Assembly: GCA_026389735.1 (NCBI GenBank)
Contig: JAPLHH010000089.1
Span: forward strand, 1 to 7,135
Direction: 5' to 3'
From: Chloroflexota bacterium
GTDB lineage: Bacteria; Chloroflexota; Dehalococcoidia; GIF9; UBA5620
Length of the DNA: 7,135 nucleotides
Shown: positions 1 to 6,524 of the stretch, piece after piece
Numbering within the stretch: the first letter of the stretch is position 1
Layout of the letters: the number at the start of each line of letters is the position of its first letter
Notes under the pieces: model-generated
What the model saw: the letters and a program-made list of their open reading frames with translations, nothing else
Databases searched by the model: none
What the model was told of the DNA's origin: nothing
Translations under genes and position numbers: made by a program

Positions 1-1
1 A

Positions 2-1465
2 CACCCGGATAATAATTGGGATAGTTTCGACAAATACGAGGCGGAGGAAGATACTGGCCATATCGCTCTCCCATGGGAAAGCGAAGAGGCTGCTGAACTC
101 GAAGACGAATTGGCAAGTAAGGAAGAGAAAGAGGATAAGCCCCCGCTTGGCCTTGAACTAGAGCATGTTGAGCACGAAGTAATTGATGACCCAGTTCGTA
201 TGTATCTCCACGAGATTGGCAAAGTCTCACTGCTCACTGCGAACGATGAGAAGACGTTGGCTAGCAAAATTGAGGAGGCCAAATATCTGGAAAAGATTGA
301 AGAGCTTTACTTTCAGCGCCACGGTGAATATCCGTCAACAGTTGATACAGTAATCTATTTGCTCCGTCATTTGCTTGCATCACAGCCCTTGATCCCCATT
401 CTTACCAAACGACTTAAGCTCGCTACTACAGACAGCTTCATCAAGAAAATTCGCGATCCAAAGCTGCGGTCGGCCATTGATAGAACGATTAACCAAGAAC
501 TAGTGGAAGCTATTGCTAAGGGCACTGATAAAAGCGCTCCTGAAGTTGAACAAAATTTTGTAGACCTTTCTACAGACAGTCGACTCCTACCTGCAGAATT
601 ACTCATGCTCATAGGAGAAAAAACTACCTGGAGACAGTTAGAATCTCTGGTTGCCGACCCCGTCAATCCCGAATTCCTCTCTCAGCTTCACGCACATACT
701 CAGCAATTTAAAGCCCATTTCACTAAAGTGAAAAAGGCAGCAAGGAAATCAGAAAGACACCTTACTGAAGCAAATCTACGCCTAGTGGTCAGCGTCGCCA
801 AGAAATATGTAGGCCACGGGATGCCACTACTTGACCTTATCCAAGAAGGGAATATCGGGCTAGTTCGCGCTGTGGAGAAATTTGAATATAGAAAAGGGTA
901 TAAATTCAGCACTTATGCTACTTGGTGGATTAGGCAAGCTATTACCCGAGCTATAGCTGACCAAGCCCGCACCATTCGTATCCCGGTGCATATGGTAGAA
1001 ACTATCAACAGACTGCTAAAAGTCAACCGCCGCTTATCTCAAGAATATGGGCGTGAACCAAGTTACGAGGAAATCGGCAAGGGTATGGAAATATCTTCAG
1101 ACAGAGTAAGAGAAATCCTGAAGTTATCTCAGATGCCGATATCTTTAGAGATGCCCATAGGCGAAGAGGAAGACAGTCACCTCGGCGATTTCATTGAAGA
1201 CCGAGCTACCTTGCCACCAGCCGATGTCGCCTCGCAAGAATTGCTTAAAGCACAATTAAACAAAATACTCTCTGAACTCACTGACAGAGAGAGAAGGGTC
1301 ATACTACTCAGATTCGGTTTGGAGGACGGACGAGCCCGAACCTTAGAGGAGGTAGGCAAGGAGTTTAATGTAACCCGAGAGCGAATCCGCCAAATCGAGG
1401 CTAAAGCACTCCGCAAACTACGTCATCCCAGCCGAAGCCGAAAGCTTAAAGACTATCTGGAATGA
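2..1465 (+). CDS. rpoD: Primary sigma factor RpoD (sigma-70 family), 5' end outside window
   Basis: Primary sigma subunit of RNA polymerase, which recognises -10 and -35 promoter elements. The frame is open from base 2 to the TGA at 1463-1465 (487 visible residues). The TTG at 110 is only the first start-like codon inside the window, and acidic coding sequence continues upstream of it, so the gene is 5'-truncated by the window edge. Counting from base 2, region 1.2 ([17 protein letters not shown]) lies near residues 62-95 and region 2 near 253-324, with [22 protein letters not shown] and [13 protein letters not shown]. Region 3 is near 327-400. Region 4 is near 420-480, with the helix-turn-helix [20 protein letters not shown]. 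Full regions 1.2 to 4 with near-consensus 2.3/2.4 indicate the housekeeping sigma rather than an alternative one. About 155 residues between regions 1.2 and 2.1 form a lineage-specific non-conserved block. The next gene follows after 35 bases on the same strand. Confidence 0.97.
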   Translation, partial: HPDNNWDSFDKYEAEEDTGHIALPWESEEAAELEDELASKEEKEDKPPLGLELEHVEHEVIDDPVRMYLHEIGKVSLLTANDEKTLASKIEEAKYLEKIEELYFQRHGEYPSTVDTVIYLLRHLLASQPLIPILTKRLKLATTDSFIKKIRDPKLRSAIDRTINQELVEAIAKGTDKSAPEVEQNFVDLSTDSRLLPAELLMLIGEKTTWRQLESLVADPVNPEFLSQLHAHTQQFKAHFTKVKKAARKSERHLTEANLRLVVSVAKKYVGHGMPLLDLIQEGNIGLVRAVEKFEYRKGYKFSTYATWWIRQAITRAIADQARTIRIPVHMVETINRLLKVNRRLSQEYGREPSYEEIGKGMEISSDRVREILKLSQMPISLEMPIGEEEDSHLGDFIEDRATLPPADVASQELLKAQLNKILSELTDRERRVILLRFGLEDGRARTLEEVGKEFNVTRERIRQIEAKALRKLRHPSRSRKLKDYLE

Positions 1466-1488
1466 GCCAGCATAACATCCTGGCTGCT

Positions 1489-1494
1489 AGGAGG
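1489..1494 (+). promoter_or_regulatory. Strong Shine-Dalgarno site for the gene at 1501
   Basis: AGGAGG, six bases before the ATG at 1501. An in-frame TAG occupies 1498-1500 directly before the ATG, so no upstream start in this frame is possible and the start is fixed. Confidence 0.85.
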
Positions 1495-1500
1495 AACTAG

Positions 1501-2106
1501 ATGAGACTGATTAAAGGATTAATTATGGCCATTGGCGTAATCGGGGTTATGGTCATCGTTGCCCTGGTTATAGGTTATTACCTTTACTCGCTTTCGCCTC
1601 CAATCCAAGCGAAGGTAATACCGGTGATGGGAAGTCCCGAAGAAGTCCAAAGTTTTGACCAGAAGCTAGATGCGCTCGAAGGCCAAATCAAAGCCGCGGT
1701 TGACGCTGGGGAAAATAAACAAGTAAGTTTGGTAATCACCGAGAAGGAAATCAATTCCAAGTTGATTCAAATGCTGGCCGAGGGCGAACTGCCATTATTG
1801 AAACGCGTATTGATTAACTTCGGTGATGGCTATTTCTTAACCTATGCTGTGGTGGACACTCCCGGAATCGACGCTAAAACGGGCTCAATGGGACGAGTGG
1901 AGATTATAGAAGGTGAACCCAAAATAGTAATAGATGAGTTCAATTTGGGCAAATTACCCTTGCCCAAATCTGCAAACAAAAGAGTTGAACAACTGCTGAA
2001 TATCATGGTAAGCCTGCAATTACCTGAGGTGTCTCTGGATATAACCGGTGTTGAAATCAAAAATCACCAGCTGACTGTTACTGGAACTACCAAAACTGCG
2101 AAGTAA
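1501..2106 (+). CDS. Membrane-anchored hypothetical protein, possible YpmS/DUF2140-like fold
   Basis: Function not recognised. The 201-residue product has a short basic N-terminus (MRLIK), one hydrophobic helix at about residues 6-29 and then a soluble domain. It therefore looks like a single-pass protein, or a protein with an uncleaved signal anchor, exposed outside the membrane. There is no lipobox cysteine. The soluble part has a helical stretch at about 46-70. It then has SLVITEKEINSKL (76-88), followed by alternating short beta-like strands (LINFGDGYFLTYAVV, RVEIIEGEPKIVIDEF, VSLDITGVEIKNHQLTVTG). The 'lTe.eiNs.L' element followed by beta strands resembles YpmS/DUF2140-type or other lipid-binding-like anchored proteins; this is inference from pattern only. 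It sits 35 bases behind rpoD with a strong ribosome binding site and no visible terminator between them, so co-transcription is likely. Its stop is 8 bases from the convergent ffh stop. Confidence 0.85.
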   Translation: MRLIKGLIMAIGVIGVMVIVALVIGYYLYSLSPPIQAKVIPVMGSPEEVQSFDQKLDALEGQIKAAVDAGENKQVSLVITEKEINSKLIQMLAEGELPLLKRVLINFGDGYFLTYAVVDTPGIDAKTGSMGRVEIIEGEPKIVIDEFNLGKLPLPKSANKRVEQLLNIMVSLQLPEVSLDITGVEIKNHQLTVTGTTKTAK

Positions 2107-2114
2107 AAATTTCC

Positions 2115-3446
2115 TCACCGCCCCAGCATACCCATCAAGTTTTTAGACAGTCTTCCTTGTGCCGCCATTTTAGCTAGTTTTTGCATCTGGTAGAATTGAT
2201 TAAGCAATTGATTGATGTCCCTGGTTGTTGTTCCACTACCCTGCGCAATACGCCGCCTTCGGCTCCCATTAACAATAGCTGGGTTACGTCTCTCTTCTGG
2301 AGTCATGGATAGGATAATAGCCTCAATTTTTCGCATCTGGCTTTCCTCACCCCCTTGAGGAATACTGGAAGCAAGTTTCGAAAAACCAGGTAGCAATTCA
2401 ACTAATTGAGTTAGCGATCCCATTTTCTTAAGCTGACGCAACTGCCACAAAAAGTCTTCGAGATTGAACTCCGCAGTGCGCATCTTTTTCTCTAGCTGTT
2501 TGGCACGCTGCTCATCAAAAGCCTTTTCTGCCCTCTCAATGAGAGTAAGCACATCCCCCATACCTAAAATCCGAGATGCCAAGCGATCCGGGTAAAAAGG
2601 CTCAAGAGCATTAACCTTTTCGCCAGTGCCGATGAACTTTACCGACACTCCAGTGACAAACTTGATTGAAAGAGCGGCGCCCCCACGAGCATCTCCATCC
2701 ATTTTAGTCAAAATAAGCCCGGTCAACCCAACATTCTTGTTAAACTCCTCAGCCGTGTTCACCGCATCTTGGCCAGTCATAGCATCAATTACCAGTAACA
2801 CCTCCGAAGGGCGAATTTCAGCTTTCAATTGAGCCAGTTCTTTCATCATTGCCTCATCAATATGAAGACGTCCTTGAGTATCAATAATCACCCAAGTAGC
2901 CGCCATCTCTTGGGCCCGCTTTAGAGATTGGCGGCAGATGGCTAACGGTGCCTCCTTAGCATCCTCACTCGAGACCGGTATGTCCAACTGTTTGCCCAGC
3001 ATCACCAACTGGTCAATGGCAGCCGGTCGGCGAGTATCAGCAGCCACTAGCAAAGGACGTTGTCCAGTGCTTTTGAGATGCAGAGCCAGCTTAGCTGCTG
3101 TAGTAGTCTTTCCTGAGCCCTGCAAACCGACAAGCATGGCAATTGAAGGTGGCCGGCTAGCTGCTATAAGGTGATTACGCTCCTTACCTAAAATGTTTAC
3201 GAGTTCTTCGCTGACAATTTTTATGATTTGCTGAGCCGGAGTAAGGCTTTCCAACACTTCGACAGCTAAAGCCCGCTCTTTTACGCTGGCCAGAAAACTC
3301 TTCACCACCCTAAAATTAACATCGGCTTCCAGCAGAGCTAGGCGTATCTGCCGCAAAGCCTCATCAATATCTTTTTCATTTAGCCTCCCTTTGTTGCCGA
3401 GGCTACTAAACACCTTGCTCAGTTTTTGGGTTAGAACTTCAAACAC
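2115..3446 (-). CDS. ffh: Signal recognition particle GTPase Ffh (SRP54)
   Basis: Protein component of the signal recognition particle. It binds 4.5S/6S RNA and signal peptides of nascent membrane proteins and docks with FtsY at the membrane in a GTP-dependent way. The product is complete at 443 residues, normal for bacterial Ffh. It has an N-domain helical bundle (1-95) and a G domain with the P-loop GLQGSGKTTT (107-116), DTRRPAA (137-143), DTQGR (189-193) and TKMDGDARGG (247-256). The M domain (about 325-443) carries the RNA-binding segment SRRRRIAQGSG (395-405) and ends MGMLGR. Motif G3 reads DTQGR where DTAGR is usual. The start is GTG (3446-3444 on the minus strand). An in-frame TAG 24 bases upstream and no other start codon between leave no alternative. 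No good Shine-Dalgarno site is visible, and the predicted transcript start is only about 7 bases upstream. The gene is convergent with the preceding gene and divergent from the nuclease gene. Confidence 0.97.
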   Translation of the reverse strand: MFEVLTQKLSKVFSSLGNKGRLNEKDIDEALRQIRLALLEADVNFRVVKSFLASVKERALAVEVLESLTPAQQIIKIVSEELVNILGKERNHLIAASRPPSIAMLVGLQGSGKTTTAAKLALHLKSTGQRPLLVAADTRRPAAIDQLVMLGKQLDIPVSSEDAKEAPLAICRQSLKRAQEMAATWVIIDTQGRLHIDEAMMKELAQLKAEIRPSEVLLVIDAMTGQDAVNTAEEFNKNVGLTGLILTKMDGDARGGAALSIKFVTGVSVKFIGTGEKVNALEPFYPDRLASRILGMGDVLTLIERAEKAFDEQRAKQLEKKMRTAEFNLEDFLWQLRQLKKMGSLTQLVELLPGFSKLASSIPQGGEESQMRKIEAIILSMTPEERRNPAIVNGSRRRRIAQGSGTTTRDINQLLNQFYQMQKLAKMAAQGRLSKNLMGMLGR

Positions 3447-3460
3447 TAGACACCCGTAGC

Positions 3461-3489
3461 ATTCTACCTATGCCTGTTCCTGCAGTCAA
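3461..3489 (-). promoter_or_regulatory. Predicted sigma-70 promoter of ffh
   Basis: On the minus strand, TTGACT (3489-3484) is followed after exactly 17 bases by TAGAAT (3466-3461). Each differs from consensus at one position. Transcription would begin at about 3454-3453, leaving a 5' leader of only about 7 bases before the GTG start of ffh. That fits the absence of a Shine-Dalgarno site. Confidence 0.7.
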
Positions 3490-3492
3490 TTG

Positions 3493-3501
3493 TGATAAAA
3501 T
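3493..3501 (+). promoter_or_regulatory. Possible extended -10 promoter for the nuclease gene
   Basis: TGA-TAAAAT (3493-3501) matches an extended -10 element (TGnTATAAT, one mismatch in the hexamer). No convincing -35 hexamer is present at 16-18 bases (cctgtt at 3473-3478). A start near 3508 would give a leader of about 40 bases. It lies back-to-back with the ffh promoter, and the two polymerase footprints would overlap. Confidence 0.35.
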
Positions 3502-3548
3502 AGGACCAGTGTCTGAAACTGCAAAGTTTACCGCAACATGATTTAAAA

Positions 3549-4313
3549 ATGTTTGAAGCTTCACCATTCAGTCTGAATATGTTTCAGCTGTGTCCACAGC
3601 AATACAAGTTCTATTACGATCCCGAAATCAGAAAGGCCTACAGAAAACCACGGCCCTACTTCACAATGGGCGACCATGTCCATGCTACACTCAAAGATTT
3701 CCTCTCTGTAATCCCGGTTAGTGAGCGGAACCTGACAAAGCTTGAAAATTTGCTGCGAGAGAAATGGCGGCGTAATCGCAAGGGGTTCAATAACAGGGAA
3801 GATGAGAAAAGATGGGGTGAAAAGGCTCTCAACCAGCTACGTTGGTTTGCTCAGAATCAGGACATATCAGGTACCCCATTTATGGTAGAAGATTATCACA
3901 GTGTTGAACTTACCAGTAACATAATCTTAAAAGGCAAAATAGACCGGGTGGATAAGGAAGCCGACGACAGTCTGCACATCATCGATTATAAGACCGGCAA
4001 GATACCAGCTGAAATAAACCAAATTCAACTCCACATTTATGCCCTTATTCTTTCCAAGAAACAAGACTTGCCTCTCAGAAAAGCTTCCTATCTTTATCTG
4101 GAAGCCGGCGAATTTCGAACTATAGAGCTGGCCACTGCAGATTTAGCGCAAGCCACTTCCTATGTAATTGAACTGGTCGATAGGATATGCAATGAGAAAG
4201 AATATCCAGCCACCCCAAATATTTACTGCTGGAACTGTGATTTCCTCGAGATCTGTCCCAGGAAAGAGGACGCAGCCAAATTCGCCGCCAATGAAGACGA
4301 ACTAGATTTCTAA
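3549..4313 (+). CDS. PD-(D/E)XK nuclease, Cas4/AddB/RecB-like, with probable 4Fe-4S cluster
   Basis: Predicted metal-dependent DNA exonuclease of the RecB/Cas4-like PD-(D/E)XK group, 254 residues and complete. It opens with the family N-terminal motif FSLNMFQLCPQQYKFYY, containing C15. H45 sits in GDHVHATL. The nuclease core follows: GKIDRVD (129-135) with D132, IIDYKTGK (144-151) with D146 and K148, and QLHIYA (160-165) with Q160 and Y164. C227, C230 and C236 (C-x2-C-x5-C, in YCWNCDFLEICP) pair with C15 as in the iron-sulfur nuclease domains of Cas4 and AddB. All catalytic residues appear intact. There is no helicase domain, and no cas1/cas2 or CRISPR repeats in the window. The ATG at 3549 is chosen because the next in-frame ATG (3579) would remove half of the N-terminal motif; the ribosome binding site is weak. 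It lies 97 bases upstream of the SbcC/Rad50-like gene on the same strand, which suggests a shared role in DNA end processing (inference). Confidence 0.9.
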   Translation: MFEASPFSLNMFQLCPQQYKFYYDPEIRKAYRKPRPYFTMGDHVHATLKDFLSVIPVSERNLTKLENLLREKWRRNRKGFNNREDEKRWGEKALNQLRWFAQNQDISGTPFMVEDYHSVELTSNIILKGKIDRVDKEADDSLHIIDYKTGKIPAEINQIQLHIYALILSKKQDLPLRKASYLYLEAGEFRTIELATADLAQATSYVIELVDRICNEKEYPATPNIYCWNCDFLEICPRKEDAAKFAANEDELDF

Positions 4314-4362
4314 TGTTTACTAACATTTTGTTCTGTGCATTAAGAACAAACATAACTTTTTT
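4313..4362 (+). terminator. Tandem AT-rich hairpins with T-tract, possible terminator
   Basis: Directly after the nuclease stop there is a 5-bp hairpin ATGTT/AACAT (4313-4317 with 4322-4326). It is followed by a perfect 8-bp hairpin TTTGTTCT/AGAACAAA (4327-4334 with 4343-4350, 8-base loop). Six T's follow at 4357-4362. The stems are AT-rich and the T-tract starts six bases past the stem, so termination would be weak at best. An alternative pairing, ATGTTT (4313-4318) with AAACAT (4348-4353), is also possible. Confidence 0.4.
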
Positions 4363-4389
4363 AACTTTTAAATTTTAACTTCTTATTTT
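4361..4389 (+). promoter_or_regulatory. Possible weak promoter for the SbcC/Rad50-like gene
   Basis: TTAACT (4361-4366), a 17-base spacer, and TATTTT (4384-4389); each hexamer matches the sigma-70 consensus at four of six positions. By hand count only 15 of the 77 bases at 4314-4390 are G or C, which makes chance matches to AT-rich hexamers likely. A ribosome binding site AAGG (4398-4401) lies nine bases before the GTG at 4411. Confidence 0.3.
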
Positions 4390-4410
4390 TGTAGAGCAAG
4401 GTACAGAGAA

Positions 4411-5151
4411 GTGATTCCGGACAAACTTTCACTCAAGAATTTCATGCGTTATCGAGACAATGTGCCACCATTGTCTTCCGATGGCATACATGTAGCCTGT
4501 CTTTGTGGTGATAACGGTAATGGTAAATCAGCAATTTTTGATGCCATAACCTGGGCATTGTGGGGAAAATCCCGGGCTAAGAACGATGATGACCTGATTC
4601 ACTTAGGACAATCCGAAATGGAGATAGAGCTAGAGTTTATTTCTGGGGAGCAGCGATACCGTGTACTTCGGAAACATGCTAAGAAACCCAGCAAGGCACG
4701 TGCCGGACAGACTATCCTGGAACTTCAGATAGCTAGCAATGGAGTTTTTAGACCTATCTCCGCTAATTCGCCTCTGGAAACCCAACAAAAGGTAATTGGG
4801 CTCTTAAATCTGGATTGCGAGACATTCAAGAATAGCGCCTTCCTTCGCCAAGGACATGCTGACGAGTTCAGCATCAAGCGCCCTGGGAAGCGCAAAGAAA
4901 TACTCGCTAACATTCTTGGCTTGTCTCACTACGATGAGCTTGAAAGAAGAGCCAAAGAGCTAGCTGGCGATAGAGGAACCGAAGCGGATAAACTTGAGAA
5001 TACTATTAATGAAATCGGGCTTCAGCTTACAACTAAACCTAAGTATGAAGATGAGATTAGAAAGATACAGAACGAGATCAGCCAGCTTGAAGAAAGAAAA
5101 AAACTGAAGAGGCGACTATCTCCAGCTTGCACAGTCAGAAAGTGTCTTTAG
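4411..5151 (+). pseudogene. Fragment 1: N-terminal ATPase lobe of SbcC/Rad50-like protein
   Basis: Open frame of 246 residues starting at GTG. It carries the N-terminal beta strand (KLSLKNFMRYRD), Walker A G33-S40 (GDNGNGKS) followed by AIFDAITWALWGKSR, and the Q-loop glutamine Q147 in FLRQGHADEFS. The first coiled coil begins at about residue 172. The last 17 residues, after the A7 tract at 5097-5103 (from LKRRLSPACTV onward), lose coiled-coil character, whereas the overlapping frame continues it. The real reading frame therefore switches at the A tract. On its own this piece would be a lobe without Walker B and so unable to hydrolyse ATP. Confidence 0.8.
5097..5103 (+). other. A7 tract, site of first frame change
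   Basis: The tract reads A-AAA-AAA in the phase of fragment 1 (codons AGA AAA AAA CTG), matching the X-XXY-YYZ layout of a -1 slippery heptamer. Shifting back one base gives KTEEATISSLHSQKVSL and leads straight into the continuing coiled coil. One extra A would also restore the frame. Confidence 0.7.
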
Positions 5152-6203
5152 AAGTTAAAAGGGAAGAATTGTCAAACACCGAGGTTCACCTCAGCGAAAC
5201 TAAAAAGGAACTAGAACGCTGGCAGGCAAAAAACAAAGGTCTGCAAGCTAGAATAGCAGAATATGAACGGGTTCTGGCAGAAAGAGCAGCAATAGAAAGA
5301 GGTTACTCTGATTTCATGGAAATCAAGAGCCTTGATGACCAGTTTAACCAGAAGTTAACTCAGTTACTGGTTTTGAGGGAACGCATAGGCAACCTAGACA
5401 AAGCCATCAGGCAAGCTGCTGAAGCACTTACCATTGAGCACAAGCTAATCCAAGCTAAGCTTGCGGACAAGGAAGCCAAGTTTGCCAGAGCACACCAACT
5501 TGAAGAAGCACTGACGCAAGCGCGTAAGCGTTTGCTTGAGTTGACAGAACAGGAAGAAACAGTAGTCAAAAAGAGAAAACAAGCCCAACGGATTGCGTCT
5601 CGAATCAGTTATCTAGAATCCACTGGCGCACGGCTGGACGAAGAGATTGCAGATTTGAATGAGAAACTCAAGTTGCTATCCCGAGGGGATATCCGTTGCC
5701 CTTTGTGTGAGACCGAACTTGGAGTAGATGGAAGACAACTAATAGAGGTAAAGCTCACCTCTGAAGCCGAGGAAAAAATCAAAGCTCGGCGGAACAACGA
5801 CAAGGAACTGAGCAAAAACAAGGCAGAACTTCAGGCTCTTGAAAACGAATTAACTGAAAGAGAACCAGCTCTGAACAAAGAGCGAACTGCCAGGCAGAGC
5901 CAGCTAAGCATTACCGAAAAAGAGCTTGCCGAAGCCAGACAAGCCGGTCACGAGCTGGCTCAAGAGAGGACCAGGCTAGAAGAACTTGAGCAACATCTAG
6001 CAAAGAGAGATTACGCTGTTTACGAGCAACAAGCAGTTGCGCAATTGGAAGATGAGGAAAGGAAGCTTGGATACAGTAAAGAAAGACACGAGCAAGTACG
6101 GCAGCAACTGGCAGGGCTTCAAAGGTATGAAAGTCTAAAGCAGGAACTGGATGAAGCCACTAAGACTATTGACAAGGAAAAGGCTGCCTTGGCTGAGGCT
6201 TAG
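5097..6203 (+). pseudogene. Fragment 2: coiled-coil arms and zinc hook of SbcC/Rad50-like protein
   Basis: Open in the frame one base back from fragment 1. A possible independent start is the TTG at 5127, without a clear ribosome binding site, so this is probably not a separate gene. It is rich in E, K, Q, R, L and A throughout, with heptad-like spacing. In the centre is RGDIRCPLCETELG, a Rad50 zinc hook (C-P-L-C, cysteine codons at 5697 and 5706), which pairs two Rad50 dimers through one zinc ion. It ends at the TAG at 6201-6203, after EKAALAEA. Confidence 0.8.
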
Positions 6204-6524
6204 GAAACCATCTCTAATCTAGGCACAATAATAGAAGCAGACTTGAAGAGGCGAGAAGATCTGAGAGCTGAACTCCTGGCGCTACCCGATATAGCTGATA
6301 AGCTGGCCAAAGCTGAGGAAGCTTACCAGACCTCGCTTAACAATGAGCGACAAGTACGTGACACCTTAGCTGCACTGCAAGAAAGGCTGCGGCACCTAGC
6401 TGAATTAGAAGTAACGAAGCAGGAAAAATCAAGGCTTTTACACAAAGCTTTAAACGAGGAGAACATTTACAAAGAACTAGCCGAGGCTTTCAGCAAAAAA
6501 AGGCATTCAGGCACTGCTTATTGA
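6204..6524 (+). pseudogene. Fragment 3: returning coiled coil of SbcC/Rad50-like protein
   Basis: Same frame as fragment 2, directly after the TAG. It reads ETISNLGTIIEADLKRREDL and continues as coiled coil through ALQERLRHLAELEV. It then reaches YKELAEAFSKK, the start of the C-terminal lobe, where related proteins read approximately 'y..La.aFgkkGIqal'. After the A7 tract at 6495-6501 the frame becomes RHSGTAY and stops at 6522-6524, while the next frame gives GIQALLIEQALPEIEIEANRLL. The only start-like codon early in the segment is the TTG at 6243. Confidence 0.75.
6495..6501 (+). other. A7 tract, site of second frame change
   Basis: Codons read AGC AAA AAA AGG C. Skipping one A gives AGC AAA AAA GGC ATT CAG (SKKGIQ), which matches the family pattern, so one A appears surplus. 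The change is opposite in direction to that at the first A7 tract. Confidence 0.7.

Noticed and set aside
367..1416. Open frames on the minus strand opposite rpoD
   Set aside because: They lie antisense to a strongly conserved sigma factor, have low-complexity S/R/L-rich products and no domains; they are shadows of the real gene.
2107..2114. A bidirectional terminator between the convergent genes
   Set aside because: Only 8 bases separate the stops and I see no hairpin with a T-tract there.
3549..4313. The nuclease as a CRISPR Cas4
   Set aside because: The fold and cysteines fit Cas4, but no cas1, cas2 or repeat array is in the window, and the AddB/RecB-like group shares the same features.
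5360..5821. Serine-rich open frames on the minus strand opposite the coiled coil
   Set aside because: The complement of a glutamate/lysine/leucine-rich coiled coil naturally gives serine-, phenylalanine- and leucine-rich frames. No ribosome binding sites or motifs support them.
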